From NCBI GenBank assembly GCA_910587735.1, contig CAJUNT010000012.1, positions 7,989-71,808 of the forward strand: DNA of 63,820 nt, in the 5' to 3' direction. The DNA comes from an uncultured Clostridia bacterium (lineage in GTDB: Bacteria > Bacillota > Clostridia > Lachnospirales > Anaerotignaceae). Position numbers and translations under genes: made by a program. The first letter of the stretch is position 1, and each line of letters starts with the position of its first letter. This document shows positions 1 to 7,675 of this stretch, piece by piece. The notes under the pieces are model-generated. The model was not told the origin of the DNA. It saw only the letters and a list, made by a program, of their open reading frames with translations, and did not search any database.

Positions 1-273
1 GCTAAAGTGTCAGAACAGTATATCTATTTGTTAGCAGAAAATCTAACCTTATTATTTTATATTGTCATATTAATGTTGGATTTTCTGGACAATTTGCTTT
101 GGAGTTGCTTCAAAGTGGTACATTATGCACATTACACCATAATGTTCTGCGCCACTCGCGACCGCATTAACCGATAGAGAGGTTGTAACAGTATCCTACG
201 GAAAACCTCTCTATCGGTTATGCGGTGCTAAAGTGTCAGAACAGTATATCTATTTGTTAGCAGAAAATCCAAC
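1..273. repeat. Direct repeats around a long hairpin
   Basis: A block of about 47 bases at 1-47 recurs at 227-273 with one mismatch. Just before the second copy lies a long inverted repeat: arms 161-184 and 204-226 match over 23-24 bases with one bulged base and a 19-base loop. A further 12-base inverted repeat (75-86 against 262-273) brackets the hairpin. No open frame runs through it. The first copy begins at the window edge, so another hairpin may lie just outside. It could be a small non-autonomous mobile repeat or a tandem intergenic element. Bases 274-408 hold nothing recognised. Confidence 0.7.
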
Positions 274-422
274 TTTTCTATTTTAAACTCTTTTTTCATT
301 CTTTTTTATATCTCATCAAATATTACTCCTGTTTATATTTTATAGGACAATGTACCATATCTCATTATGACACATAGTATTGTAATAACTATTTCACAAG
401 CTATTTTCAGGAGGTATCGTAT

Positions 423-1427
423 ATGAAAAAATGTAAATCTGCAATAGCACTTTTTTTAACAGGTATACTATCTTTTTCACTTTTTACAGCTTGTTCCAAA
501 AATCAAGAAACCGCATTAGTGCCTGTTCGATTAAATGAAGTTGTACATTCTGTTTTTTATGCTCCCCAATATGTAGCACAAGAATTGGGATTTTTCGAGG
601 AACAAGGGTTAGATGTTAGTGTTTCAATAGGACAGGGTGCTGATAAATCTATGACAGCACTACTTTCCGATTCTGCTGATATTGCACTTCTTGGCACAGA
701 GGCTGGTATTTATGTTTATAATGAAGGAAAAGAGGATTATCCTTTAGCATTTGCACAGCTTACACAGCGTGCTGGTAATTTTATTGTTTCTCGTGAACCA
801 GAACCCAATTTTAAATGGACAGATGTTAAAGGAAAGTCTGTAATAGGGGGTAGAATAGGTGGTATGCCTGAATTGGTATTAGAATATGTATTAAAACAAA
901 ATGGTATTACGCCAAATGAAGACATGGAATTAATCAATAACATTTCTTATACATCAACATCAGGTGCATTTGTAGGTAATATTGGTGATTATACTGTGGA
1001 ATTTGAACCAACTGCAACCGCATTAGAGCAACAAAATAATGGTTATATTGTTGCTTCATTAGGTACAGCAAGTGGTTATGTTCCTTATACTGTATACATG
1101 GCAACTAGTGCTTATATAGAACAAAATCCAGATGTTATACAAAAATTCACAAATGCTATACAAAAAGGTCAAACATGGGTAAAAGAGCATAGTTCCGCTG
1201 AAATTGCAGAAGTCATACTCCCACAATTCCCAGATTCAGACAAAGAAACACTTACTATTATTATAGACCGTTACAAACAACAAGACACATGGAAAGAAAA
1301 TACGCTTTTTGATAAAGATGGATTTACATTAATACAAGATATTATGGAACAGGGCGGAGAACTTTCTGGACGTGTACCTTATGAAGATATGATAGTTACT
1401 ACTTTTTCTGAAAAAGCAATGCCATAA
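423..1427 (+). CDS. ABC transporter substrate-binding lipoprotein (SsuA/THI5/NMT1-like)
   Basis: This is a periplasmic-binding-protein-like lipoprotein of 334 residues, of the type that feeds nitrate, sulfonate, taurine or thiamine-precursor ABC importers. The N-terminus is a lipoprotein signal peptide with lipobox LFTAC, so Cys24 would be lipidated and the protein held on the outer face of the membrane. The early motif 'HSVFYAPQYVAQELGFFEEQGLDV' (cut here for length at its key part FYAPQYVAQELGFF) is typical of the family. AGGAGG at 409-414 fixes the start. No permease or ATPase gene is next to it, and a terminator follows, so it is transcribed alone. The substrate cannot be read from the sequence. 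Confidence 0.85.
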   Translation: MKKCKSAIALFLTGILSFSLFTACSKNQETALVPVRLNEVVHSVFYAPQYVAQELGFFEEQGLDVSVSIGQGADKSMTALLSDSADIALLGTEAGIYVYNEGKEDYPLAFAQLTQRAGNFIVSREPEPNFKWTDVKGKSVIGGRIGGMPELVLEYVLKQNGITPNEDMELINNISYTSTSGAFVGNIGDYTVEFEPTATALEQQNNGYIVASLGTASGYVPYTVYMATSAYIEQNPDVIQKFTNAIQKGQTWVKEHSSAEIAEVILPQFPDSDKETLTIIIDRYKQQDTWKENTLFDKDGFTLIQDIMEQGGELSGRVPYEDMIVTTFSEKAMP

Positions 1428-1433
1428 AAAATT

Positions 1434-1463
1434 AAGGGGAAAAAATTAATTTTCCCCTTTTTT
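1434..1463 (+). terminator. Rho-independent terminator
   Basis: An AAGGGG/CCCCTT-based stem followed by a T run lies directly after the lipoprotein gene. The mirrored A run upstream lets it serve the opposing zinc-ribbon gene as well. Confidence 0.8.
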
Positions 1464-1471
1464 ATATTAAA

Positions 1472-1654
1472 TTATTCTGCAATAATATATCCACAATGAT
1501 TACATCGAAATGTAGTTTTTTCTTTTCCTAATAAACCAACAGCAAAAGTAATTAAACCAATTAATAATATATATGATATCAATTTTATATCATAAAAATT
1601 TTGCTTTCTAACTTCAATTTTAGACATATAACTTGAACATTTTGGACATAACAT
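1472..1654 (-). CDS. Small zinc-ribbon membrane protein
   Basis: This 60-residue protein has two CxxC pairs, CPKC near the N-terminus and CNHC near the C-terminus, that together can form one zinc ribbon. Between them lies a hydrophobic stretch of about 18 residues (roughly 26-43) that could span the membrane once. AAGGAGA precedes the ATG at good spacing. It is transcribed divergently from an XRE regulator and shares a promoter region with it, which suggests linked control. The function is unknown. Confidence 0.65.
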   Translation of the reverse strand: MLCPKCSSYMSKIEVRKQNFYDIKLISYILLIGLITFAVGLLGKEKTTFRCNHCGYIIAE

Positions 1655-1681
1655 AATAAACCATCTCCTTAATATTTTTAA

Positions 1682-1752
1682 TATGTCTTATTAAAGGACA
1701 TAAATATTCTGATAATACTATATTATTCTTTTTGTCTTATGTCAAGACAAAA
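1682..1752. promoter_or_regulatory. Inverted repeats in divergent promoter (candidate XRE operators)
   Basis: Two dyads lie between the zinc-ribbon gene and the XRE gene. One is TATGTC at 1682-1687 with GACATA at 1697-1702. The other is TTTTGTCTT at 1730-1738 with AAGACAAAA at 1744-1752, just before the XRE ribosome binding site. Both use a TGTCTTA-like half-site, so they fit operator sites for the neighbouring HTH protein. This is inference from position and symmetry. Confidence 0.45.
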
Positions 1753-1763
1753 GGAGTGACTTT

Positions 1764-2012
1764 ATGGCAAGAATTATAGAAGGTAAACAAAAAAACATAA
1801 TCGGAAGTAAATTAAAAGAATTGCGTATCAAAAAGGGACTTACACAGCAACAATTATCAAATAAACTGGAAACAATGGCTATTTATATTTGTCGTGGTTC
1901 TATTTCAAGAATAGAGGAAAAACAAAGAACTGTAACAGATATTGAATTATATGGACTTTCTAAAATACTTGATGTCTCCATAGAAAGTTTATTTGAAAAA
2001 AGAGATATTTAA
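1764..2012 (+). CDS. XRE-family transcriptional regulator
   Basis: This 82-residue protein is almost entirely a Cro/C1-type helix-turn-helix domain. The core 'LRIKKGLTQQQLSNKL' gives helix 2 to recognition, and 'ISRIEEKQRTVTDIELYGL' follows as in the HTH_3 family. It has no sensor domain, so it is probably a dimeric repressor that binds operators in the region it shares with the divergent zinc-ribbon gene. AAGGAG lies at proper spacing before the ATG. A terminator follows at once. Confidence 0.85.
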   Translation: MARIIEGKQKNIIGSKLKELRIKKGLTQQQLSNKLETMAIYICRGSISRIEEKQRTVTDIELYGLSKILDVSIESLFEKRDI

Positions 2013-2045
2013 AAGGAGCGTAAAAATACGCTCCTTTGTTTTATA
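2011..2045 (+). terminator. Bidirectional rho-independent terminator
   Basis: The stem AAAGGAGCGTA/TACGCTCCTTT lies between the convergent XRE and DJ-1/PfpI genes, with T-rich sequence on both strands. Confidence 0.8.
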
Positions 2046-2055
2046 ACGACTACTA

Positions 2056-2634
2056 TTATAGTGTAATAACTGTACCCATCAATTTTACAAATTCTGCTAC
2101 AATAGCGGAATCACCAGGCCATGCTGGAGAAGTTACCAGATTACCATCTACAACTGCCTTATCTGCATCTACTGCAACATATGTACCACCTGCTAATGTG
2201 ATATCAGGACCTACTGCTGGATATGCTGTTGCTTTTTTGCCTTTCAATACACCTGCTGCTGTCAATATTTGTGGACCATGGCAAATTGCTGCAACTGGTT
2301 TATTTGCGTCAAAAAATTCTTTTACAATTTCAATTACTCTTGGTGTCAATCTTAAATACTCTGGAGAACGTCCGCCAGTAATAAACAAACCATTATAATC
2401 GGCTGTATTCACTTTGTCAAAATCAGCTGTCAATGCAAAGTTGTGACCTCTTTTTTCAGAATAAGTTTGTTCACCTTCAAAGTCATGAATAGCAGTTCTA
2501 ATAATATCTCCTGCTTTTTTATCTGGGCAAACTACATCTACTTGATAACCGATTGCTTGTAATGCTTGAAATGGTACCATTGTTTCATAATCTTCTGTAA
2601 AATCTCCAGCTAACATTAATACTTTTTTAGACAT
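2056..2634 (-). CDS. DJ-1/PfpI family protein
   Basis: This 192-residue protein is a class I glutamine-amidotransferase-like protein of the DJ-1/PfpI group, which includes deglycases, chaperones and cysteine hydrolases. The nucleophile elbow is AAICHGPQIL, with Cys118 followed by His as in PfpI and YhbO. FITGGRSPEYLR upstream provides the usual Gly-rich and Glu-type region. I chose the ATG at 2634 because AAGGAGG sits nine bases before it; an upstream in-frame ATG lacks a ribosome binding site. It appears to be a single-gene unit with a general protein-repair or stress role by family. The substrate is not known. Confidence 0.85.
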   Translation of the reverse strand: MSKKVLMLAGDFTEDYETMVPFQALQAIGYQVDVVCPDKKAGDIIRTAIHDFEGEQTYSEKRGHNFALTADFDKVNTADYNGLFITGGRSPEYLRLTPRVIEIVKEFFDANKPVAAICHGPQILTAAGVLKGKKATAYPAVGPDITLAGGTYVAVDADKAVVDGNLVTSPAWPGDSAIVAEFVKLMGTVITL

Positions 2635-2815
2635 AGTGTCATTCCTCCTTTTAATACATATGAATAAATACATTCATTATATTGATTTCTAATATTAGTA
2701 TAACTGAATGATACAAATATTGCAAATTTTTTTGTGAAATGGTATGATAAATTTAATAATAAAAGTATACAATATTGATAATTCGTTGTAATCACAAAAA
2801 GGAGTGTTTATTTTT

Positions 2816-3628
2816 ATGATGGAAATAGAACAAAAAATAAAAGAAGCTGCAAGCTATATACAGCAAAACTGCACTTATCGCCCCAAAGTTGCTGTAATAT
2901 TAGGTTCTGGGCTAGGAAGTTATGGAGATAGTCTTACAGACGCAAAACATTTTCATTACCAAGATATACCACATTTCCCTATATCTACAGTAGAAGGACA
3001 CGCTGGCAAATTCGTTATTACAGAACACGTTCTTTGTATGCAAGGCAGATTTCACTATTATGAAGGATATGATATGGAATCTGTTACATTTCCTATACGT
3101 GTTATGAAACAAATAGGTATAGAAAAGTTAATTGTAACAAATGCCGCTGGTGGTGTTAACAAAGCATTTGAATGTGGTGATTTAATGCTTATCACAGACC
3201 ACATCAATATGCTTGGAAAAAATCCTCTTATAGGAAAAAATATAGATAGTTTTGGATTACGTTTTCCAGATATGTCAGAGGCATATTCAAAAGATATGAT
3301 TGAAACAGCAAAACAAGTAGCAAAAAAAATCAATCTATCATTAAAAGAAGGTATTTATATGTATTTTTCAGGACCTAGTTTTGAAACACCTGCCGAAGTC
3401 AGAGCTGCACGCATATTAGGAGCAGATGCAGTAGGTATGTCTACTGTTCCAGAAGTAATTATAGCAAATCATTGTGGCATAAAAGTATTAGGCATCTCTT
3501 GTGTTACAAATATGGCAGCTGGTGTAGTAGAGCAACCTCTTTCACACATTGAAGTAATGGAAACAACAGAAAGAGTAAAAACAAAATTTGTAGAATTGGT
3601 AAAAACATTAGTAGAACAATATGCATAA
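2816..3628 (+). CDS. punA: Purine nucleoside phosphorylase (trimeric, inosine/guanosine type)
   Basis: This enzyme splits inosine and guanosine with phosphate to give the free base and (deoxy)ribose 1-phosphate, for purine salvage in the cytoplasm. The phosphate loop GSGLG is near residue 30. 'HFPISTVEGHAGKF' and 'MQGRFHYYEGY' are family-2 motifs, and the base-binding region ends with 'GMSTVPEVIIANHCG'. At 270 residues it has the usual length of the trimeric enzyme. AAGGAG at 2799-2804 supports the ATG at 2816 or the one at 2819; the GTG at 2804 overlaps the ribosome binding site and is unlikely. It stands alone and ends at a strong terminator. Confidence 0.92.
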   Translation: MMEIEQKIKEAASYIQQNCTYRPKVAVILGSGLGSYGDSLTDAKHFHYQDIPHFPISTVEGHAGKFVITEHVLCMQGRFHYYEGYDMESVTFPIRVMKQIGIEKLIVTNAAGGVNKAFECGDLMLITDHINMLGKNPLIGKNIDSFGLRFPDMSEAYSKDMIETAKQVAKKINLSLKEGIYMYFSGPSFETPAEVRAARILGADAVGMSTVPEVIIANHCGIKVLGISCVTNMAAGVVEQPLSHIEVMETTERVKTKFVELVKTLVEQYA

Positions 3629-3632
3629 TAAC

Positions 3633-3668
3633 AAGGCATTGGAGTAATACTCTAATGCCTTCACTTTT
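3633..3668 (+). terminator. Rho-independent terminator
   Basis: AAGGCATT and AATGCCTT arms with an inner GAGT/ACTC pairing, followed by CACTTTTTT, lie just after the nucleoside phosphorylase gene. Confidence 0.85.
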
Positions 3669-3685
3669 TTATCAATATTATATAT

Positions 3686-5206
3686 TCATTTTGGAAAAAA
3701 TAAATCAAGTGTTTCTTTTTTTAAACAACCCAATATCATTAAAAAAAGTAAATACAACAGCATCATACAGCAAATACAAAGCAAAAAGAACAGTTTAGAA
3801 GGTGTACCAATCTGCACAATATATCGTATGATTAATCCAGATGCTAAACCAGCTAAAAGAGGCTTAAAAAAGCAATTTCCTATATAAATATGTACTTTTG
3901 TGCAACTATAAATTTTATATAGAGAAAGTAACATTGTTACTAATAAGCTAAAAAACCACCCTACTAAATATGCATTAACACCATACAAAGGAATAATAAA
4001 ATAGATAAATGCAATATTGATAATAGAGGAAAGTATATTTGTTTGGAATATAAATGTATGTTCTCCTAATCCATTTAATAATCCATTTATTGTCATTTGC
4101 ATATACAAAAAAGGGCATATAAAAGCAAGCAAAAAAAGTATATTTCCTAAATCACTATGTCCATATATAATATAACAAACTTCCTTGGGAAAAACAGCAA
4201 AAACAATACCTGCACCTATACTCAATATAGAAGAAAACAGTAGTGCAATAGATACTGTTGCTGTAATTTTGTTTTGTTTGTTTACAGCAGATGCTTCTGA
4301 TATTTCAGGTACAAGAGAAACAGATACAGATGTTAAAAATGCAGACGGTAACAATATTAAAGGCATTGCCATACCTGTCAATTCTCCGTATGTACTCATA
4401 GCATCCGCAGAAGATAAACCAAAAACCTGCAATCTTTGAGGAATTAAAATGTTTTCAGCGGTAGACAAAAAAGAACTTACAACACGGCTTGCTGTTAAAG
4501 GAATTGCCATACCACAAATCATAAAAAACGTTTTTGAACGAGAAAGAGTAGGTTTTTTAATATATTTCTTTTTTCTTTTAAATGTAATATAATTATAAAA
4601 TACAAATAAAAATGATATCACTTCACCACAAACAATACCAATTACAGCACAAACACAAGCATAAGAAAGTCCTTTCGGTACAAATAATGATGCAGTAAAA
4701 TAAATAGCAACAATACGCACAATTTGCTCTAACACTTGAGAAAACGCTGGAACAATCGCATATTGTAAACCTAAAAAATAGCCTCTTATACAAGAACCAC
4801 TTGACATAAATGGAATTGCTATAGCAAGCACTCTAAAAGCAAATGCTGTACGTGGTTCTTTTAATATTGTTTCTGAAAACCAATCTGCACAAAAAAATAA
4901 AAAACCACTGATTATAATACTTGCTGTTATTGTCATAAAAAGAGATTGTTTTAATATACGCCCCATATTGCCTGTTTGATTTTTTGCTTTTTCTTGTGCT
5001 GTCAATTTTGATATTGTTGTTGTAAATCCAGATGATGTAATACTCCATGTAAGCATATAAATAGGCATAATCAACTGATAAAGTCCCATACCCTCTGTAC
5101 CAATTAAATTTACCATATAAACACGATAGAAAAAGCCTATAAACTTTGTAATCAGGCTTGCTGATGTTAATATCAATGTGCCAGCAATCACTGTTTTTTT
5201 GCTCAT
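3686..5206 (-). CDS. spoVB: Stage V sporulation protein B-like flippase (MATE/MOP superfamily)
   Basis: This 506-residue polytopic membrane protein has about 14 predicted membrane helices. It belongs to the polysaccharide-transporter branch of the MOP superfamily, and SpoVB is needed for spore cortex formation and probably moves lipid-linked precursors. The N-terminus 'LITKFIGFFYRVYMVNLIGTEGMGLYQL' (key part FIGFFYRVYMVNLIG) is typical of SpoVB and related YtgP/MurJ-type flippases. The ATG at 5206 has GAGG before it, while an in-frame ATG 14 codons upstream has none. YtgP-like paralogues are close, so the exact name is less sure than the family. Confidence 0.85.
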   Translation of the reverse strand: MSKKTVIAGTLILTSASLITKFIGFFYRVYMVNLIGTEGMGLYQLIMPIYMLTWSITSSGFTTTISKLTAQEKAKNQTGNMGRILKQSLFMTITASIIISGFLFFCADWFSETILKEPRTAFAFRVLAIAIPFMSSGSCIRGYFLGLQYAIVPAFSQVLEQIVRIVAIYFTASLFVPKGLSYACVCAVIGIVCGEVISFLFVFYNYITFKRKKKYIKKPTLSRSKTFFMICGMAIPLTASRVVSSFLSTAENILIPQRLQVFGLSSADAMSTYGELTGMAMPLILLPSAFLTSVSVSLVPEISEASAVNKQNKITATVSIALLFSSILSIGAGIVFAVFPKEVCYIIYGHSDLGNILFLLAFICPFLYMQMTINGLLNGLGEHTFIFQTNILSSIINIAFIYFIIPLYGVNAYLVGWFFSLLVTMLLSLYKIYSCTKVHIYIGNCFFKPLLAGLASGLIIRYIVQIGTPSKLFFLLCICCMMLLYLLFLMILGCLKKETLDLFFPK

Positions 5207-5360
5207 AAAAAAACCTCTTTTTTGCATAGTTTGTTTAACATATGCCAAAATAAAGCAAAATAGAACTAAAATACAATAATAGAGTAAATTCTATTATATT
5301 AAAACTGTATTTACATAAATAAAAGTTTTCTATCAAGTATTTTCTATCATTTTATCAATA

Positions 5361-5399
5361 AAAAAGGAGAACTTTTTTATAATAAAAAGTCCTCCCTAT
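5361..5399 (-). terminator. Rho-independent terminator of the NhaC gene
   Basis: On the minus strand a GGAGGACTTTTT stem with one mismatch ends in a CCTTTTT run, 20 bases after the NhaC stop codon. Confidence 0.75.
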
Positions 5400-5419
5400 A
5401 TAATTAAAAATATATCAAA

Positions 5420-6985
5420 TTATTTATTTTCATTTTCTCTCAATTCTTCTTTAGAAACAGCCATATTATGAAGTACTACCAATACAACAACAAGACATAC
5501 AATAGCGACGCCTAATGTAAGGAAAAGATTTTTTGTAATACCAGCAACAATATATCCTACCATACAGCAAGCACCTACACAAAGCGCATATGGAATTTGT
5601 GTAGAAACATGGTCAATATGGCTACAACCTGCACCTGTAGAAGAAAGTATTGTGGTATCTGAAATTGGAGAACAATGGTCACCAAATACAGAACCTGCTA
5701 ATGTTGCAGAAAGAGAAATAATTGTCAATTCTGGTGCAACTTTAGAACATACTGTTGCAATAATTGGTATCAATATACCAAATGTACCCCATGATGTACC
5801 CATAGAGAATGACAAAAATCCTGCTACAACAAATATAATTGCTGGTATCAGCATAGTAGGCATACTAGAATGTTCAACTAAATTTCCTACATATTCTCCT
5901 GTGCTTAACAAATCACGGCAAACACCACTAATTGTCCATGCTAATGTTAATATAATAATAGCGCCTACCATAGATTTTACACCTTGCCCTACACCGTCCA
6001 TAAACTCTCTAAAGTTTAATATTTTTCTTGGTACAAAAAGCAAAAAAGCAACAATCAAAGATGCAAAACTACTTATTGCAAGTGCAGGACCTGCATCTGT
6101 ATTGCCAAAACCATCCGCAATAGTCATACCACCTTCAAAATAGCCTCCAATATACAACATAGAAAGTATAGAAAATACAATTAATGCTGCAATAGGTATT
6201 AATAAGTCAAATACACGACCTTTTGGTGAAATACGAAGCTGATTTAATTCATCTGCACCTGTACTACTGGAAGAACCATCAGAGTCTAATTTTCCATATT
6301 TTATAGCATCATGTTCAAATTTTTCCATAGGACCAAAATCTAATTGCAGACAAGATATAATAATAATCATTAATATTGTTAATAATGCATATAAATTATA
6401 TGGTATAGATTGTATAAATGATTCCATACCATTTAAACCAGTATCTCCCATTTGAGAAATAACAGACGCTGCCCATGAAGAAACAGGAGCAATAATACAT
6501 ACTGGTGCTGCTGTTGCGTCAATCAGATATGCTAATTTTACATGAGAAATACGTTGTTTATCTGTAACAGGTTTCATAACAGTTCCCACTGTCAAACAGT
6601 TAAAATAGTCATCAATAAATATCAATGCACCCAATGCACAAGTTGCAAGTGATGCACCTGTACGAGATGTAATTTTACTGCTTGCCCAGTTACCATATGC
6701 ACGAGAACCACCTGCTTTTGTAATAACAACAACAAGCGCACCCAACATAGCAAGGAAAAGAACAATAGCAGTATTTCCTGCTAATTTATCTGCCATGAGT
6801 GCCATTGTTGTATCAAACGTTTTGACAACAACACCTAATCCACTTGCAAAATGACAAGCATAAATAAATGTACCAGAAAGAATACCAATAATTAAAGATG
6901 AAATAACTTCTTTTGTTACCAAGGCAAGCCCAATAGCAATAATTGGTGGTAAAACAGATAAGAAGCCTACATTGATTGATTCCAA
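5420..6985 (-). CDS. Na+/H+ antiporter, NhaC family
   Basis: This 521-residue protein has about 12 hydrophobic membrane segments and belongs to the NhaC ion-transporter superfamily. Such proteins exchange Na+ for H+ or, in MleN-type members, a substrate pair such as malate/lactate. The conserved motifs 'GALIFIDDYFNCLTVG' and 'FGDHCSPISDTTILSSTGAG' (key part GDHCSPISDTTILSS) are clear. The start is a TTG at 6985 preceded by GGGGG at eight bases; no in-frame ATG fits better. It has its own promoter and terminator. Bulk antiporter and amino-acid or organic-acid antiporter roles cannot be told apart here. Confidence 0.87.
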   Translation of the reverse strand: MESINVGFLSVLPPIIAIGLALVTKEVISSLIIGILSGTFIYACHFASGLGVVVKTFDTTMALMADKLAGNTAIVLFLAMLGALVVVITKAGGSRAYGNWASSKITSRTGASLATCALGALIFIDDYFNCLTVGTVMKPVTDKQRISHVKLAYLIDATAAPVCIIAPVSSWAASVISQMGDTGLNGMESFIQSIPYNLYALLTILMIIIISCLQLDFGPMEKFEHDAIKYGKLDSDGSSSSTGADELNQLRISPKGRVFDLLIPIAALIVFSILSMLYIGGYFEGGMTIADGFGNTDAGPALAISSFASLIVAFLLFVPRKILNFREFMDGVGQGVKSMVGAIIILTLAWTISGVCRDLLSTGEYVGNLVEHSSMPTMLIPAIIFVVAGFLSFSMGTSWGTFGILIPIIATVCSKVAPELTIISLSATLAGSVFGDHCSPISDTTILSSTGAGCSHIDHVSTQIPYALCVGACCMVGYIVAGITKNLFLTLGVAIVCLVVVLVVLHNMAVSKEELRENENK

Positions 6986-7043
6986 AATTAATCCCCCTTT
7001 TCTATCAAAAATTTATTTTTTGGAACAAAATTTAACATTTATC

Positions 7044-7072
7044 ATCATAACACATATTTTATCAATATTCAA
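7044..7072 (-). promoter_or_regulatory. SigA-type promoter of the NhaC gene
   Basis: On the minus strand TTGAAT (7072-7067) and TATGAT (7049-7044) are separated by 17 bases, about 60 bases upstream of the TTG start. Confidence 0.6.
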
Positions 7073-7166
7073 TTCTATAAAGCCTGCTTATGGTAGTTTT
7101 GTGTAAGTTTTCCTAATTTTATACATAAAAAAAGTAATTATTTTGAATATTTATTCTGTGAAATGA

Positions 7167-7195
7167 TTGACAAATAAAAAATTGTATTGTATAAT
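7167..7195 (+). promoter_or_regulatory. Consensus SigA-type promoter of the riboswitch leader
   Basis: A perfect TTGACA (7167-7172) and a perfect TATAAT (7190-7195) are separated by 17 bases. Transcription would start near 7202 and run through the structured leader into the amino-acid permease gene. Confidence 0.85.
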
Positions 7196-7220
7196 GGCAA
7201 AAAATAAGTAATATACAGTG

Positions 7221-7251
7221 CAAAAGAGCCAAAAAAGCACTCTTTTGCATT
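7221..7251 (+). promoter_or_regulatory. Extra hairpin at the 5' end of the leader RNA
   Basis: TGCAAAAGAG and CTCTTTTGCA form a perfect 10-bp stem with an 11-base loop, right after the predicted transcription start. No clear U run follows, so it may shield the 5' end or act as a weak early pause or terminator. It is not part of the usual glycine riboswitch fold. Confidence 0.5.
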
Positions 7252-7283
7252 GTTATATTTAAAATTTTATATTGCCAAATGAA

Positions 7284-7466
7284 GCAGCAGGGAAATTTCT
7301 AAATTGTGTAATATCATACATAAATGAAAGCCGATGAAGCAATTTAAAATCGCCACATTTTAAAGAATCTTTCAGGCACACTAACCTGTTGCAGATGGAA
7401 CTCTGGAGAGCATTCTTTTTATAGAATCACCGTAGGAGTAACGCTTTCAGGTTTACAATACAGAGA
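7284..7466 (+). promoter_or_regulatory. Tandem glycine-riboswitch-like RNA (divergent core)
   Basis: Two aptamer-like units sit in tandem. In unit 1 (about 7284-7392) GCAGCAGG pairs with CCTGTTGC as P1, with GCCGATGAAGCAA and CTTTCAGGCAC inside. In unit 2 (about 7401-7465) CTCTGGAGAG opens the unit, then CACCGTAGGAGTAA, CTTTCAGG and the closing ACAGAG. Order, spacing and these motifs match the glycine riboswitch class as I recall it. The usually near-invariant GGAC after CAGG is replaced (AACC and ATAC), and the CCGAAGG-type box is altered in both units. The closing CAGAG overlaps the following terminator stem, which predicts ligand-dependent antitermination. Confidence 0.75.
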
Positions 7467-7510
7467 TATAAAGGCAAGGTCTTTTGACGTGTCTTTATAT
7501 CTCTTTTTTT
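7463..7510 (+). terminator. Riboswitch expression-platform terminator
   Basis: GAGATATAAAGGCA pairs with the complementary TGTCTTTATATCTC arm and is followed by eight T residues. Its 5' arm begins inside the 3' strand of the second aptamer's P1, so aptamer closure and termination should exclude each other. Confidence 0.85.
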
Positions 7511-7675
7511 GTACCCTATTATTGGCAAAAAATACCGTTTTTACATAGAAAGGGGTTTTGATTTTATCACAATAATATTATTTTATTTATCATTTTGTTA
7601 ATTAATACAAAAAACAGCAATACTAATAATTATGAAATGAACAAAAAAATATCTCATTATCAAGGAGGTCTTTAT

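Noticed and set aside
5652..6143. 163-codon frame opposite the NhaC gene
   Set aside because: It is a shadow on the opposite strand; the minus-strand frame has family motifs, a promoter and a terminator.
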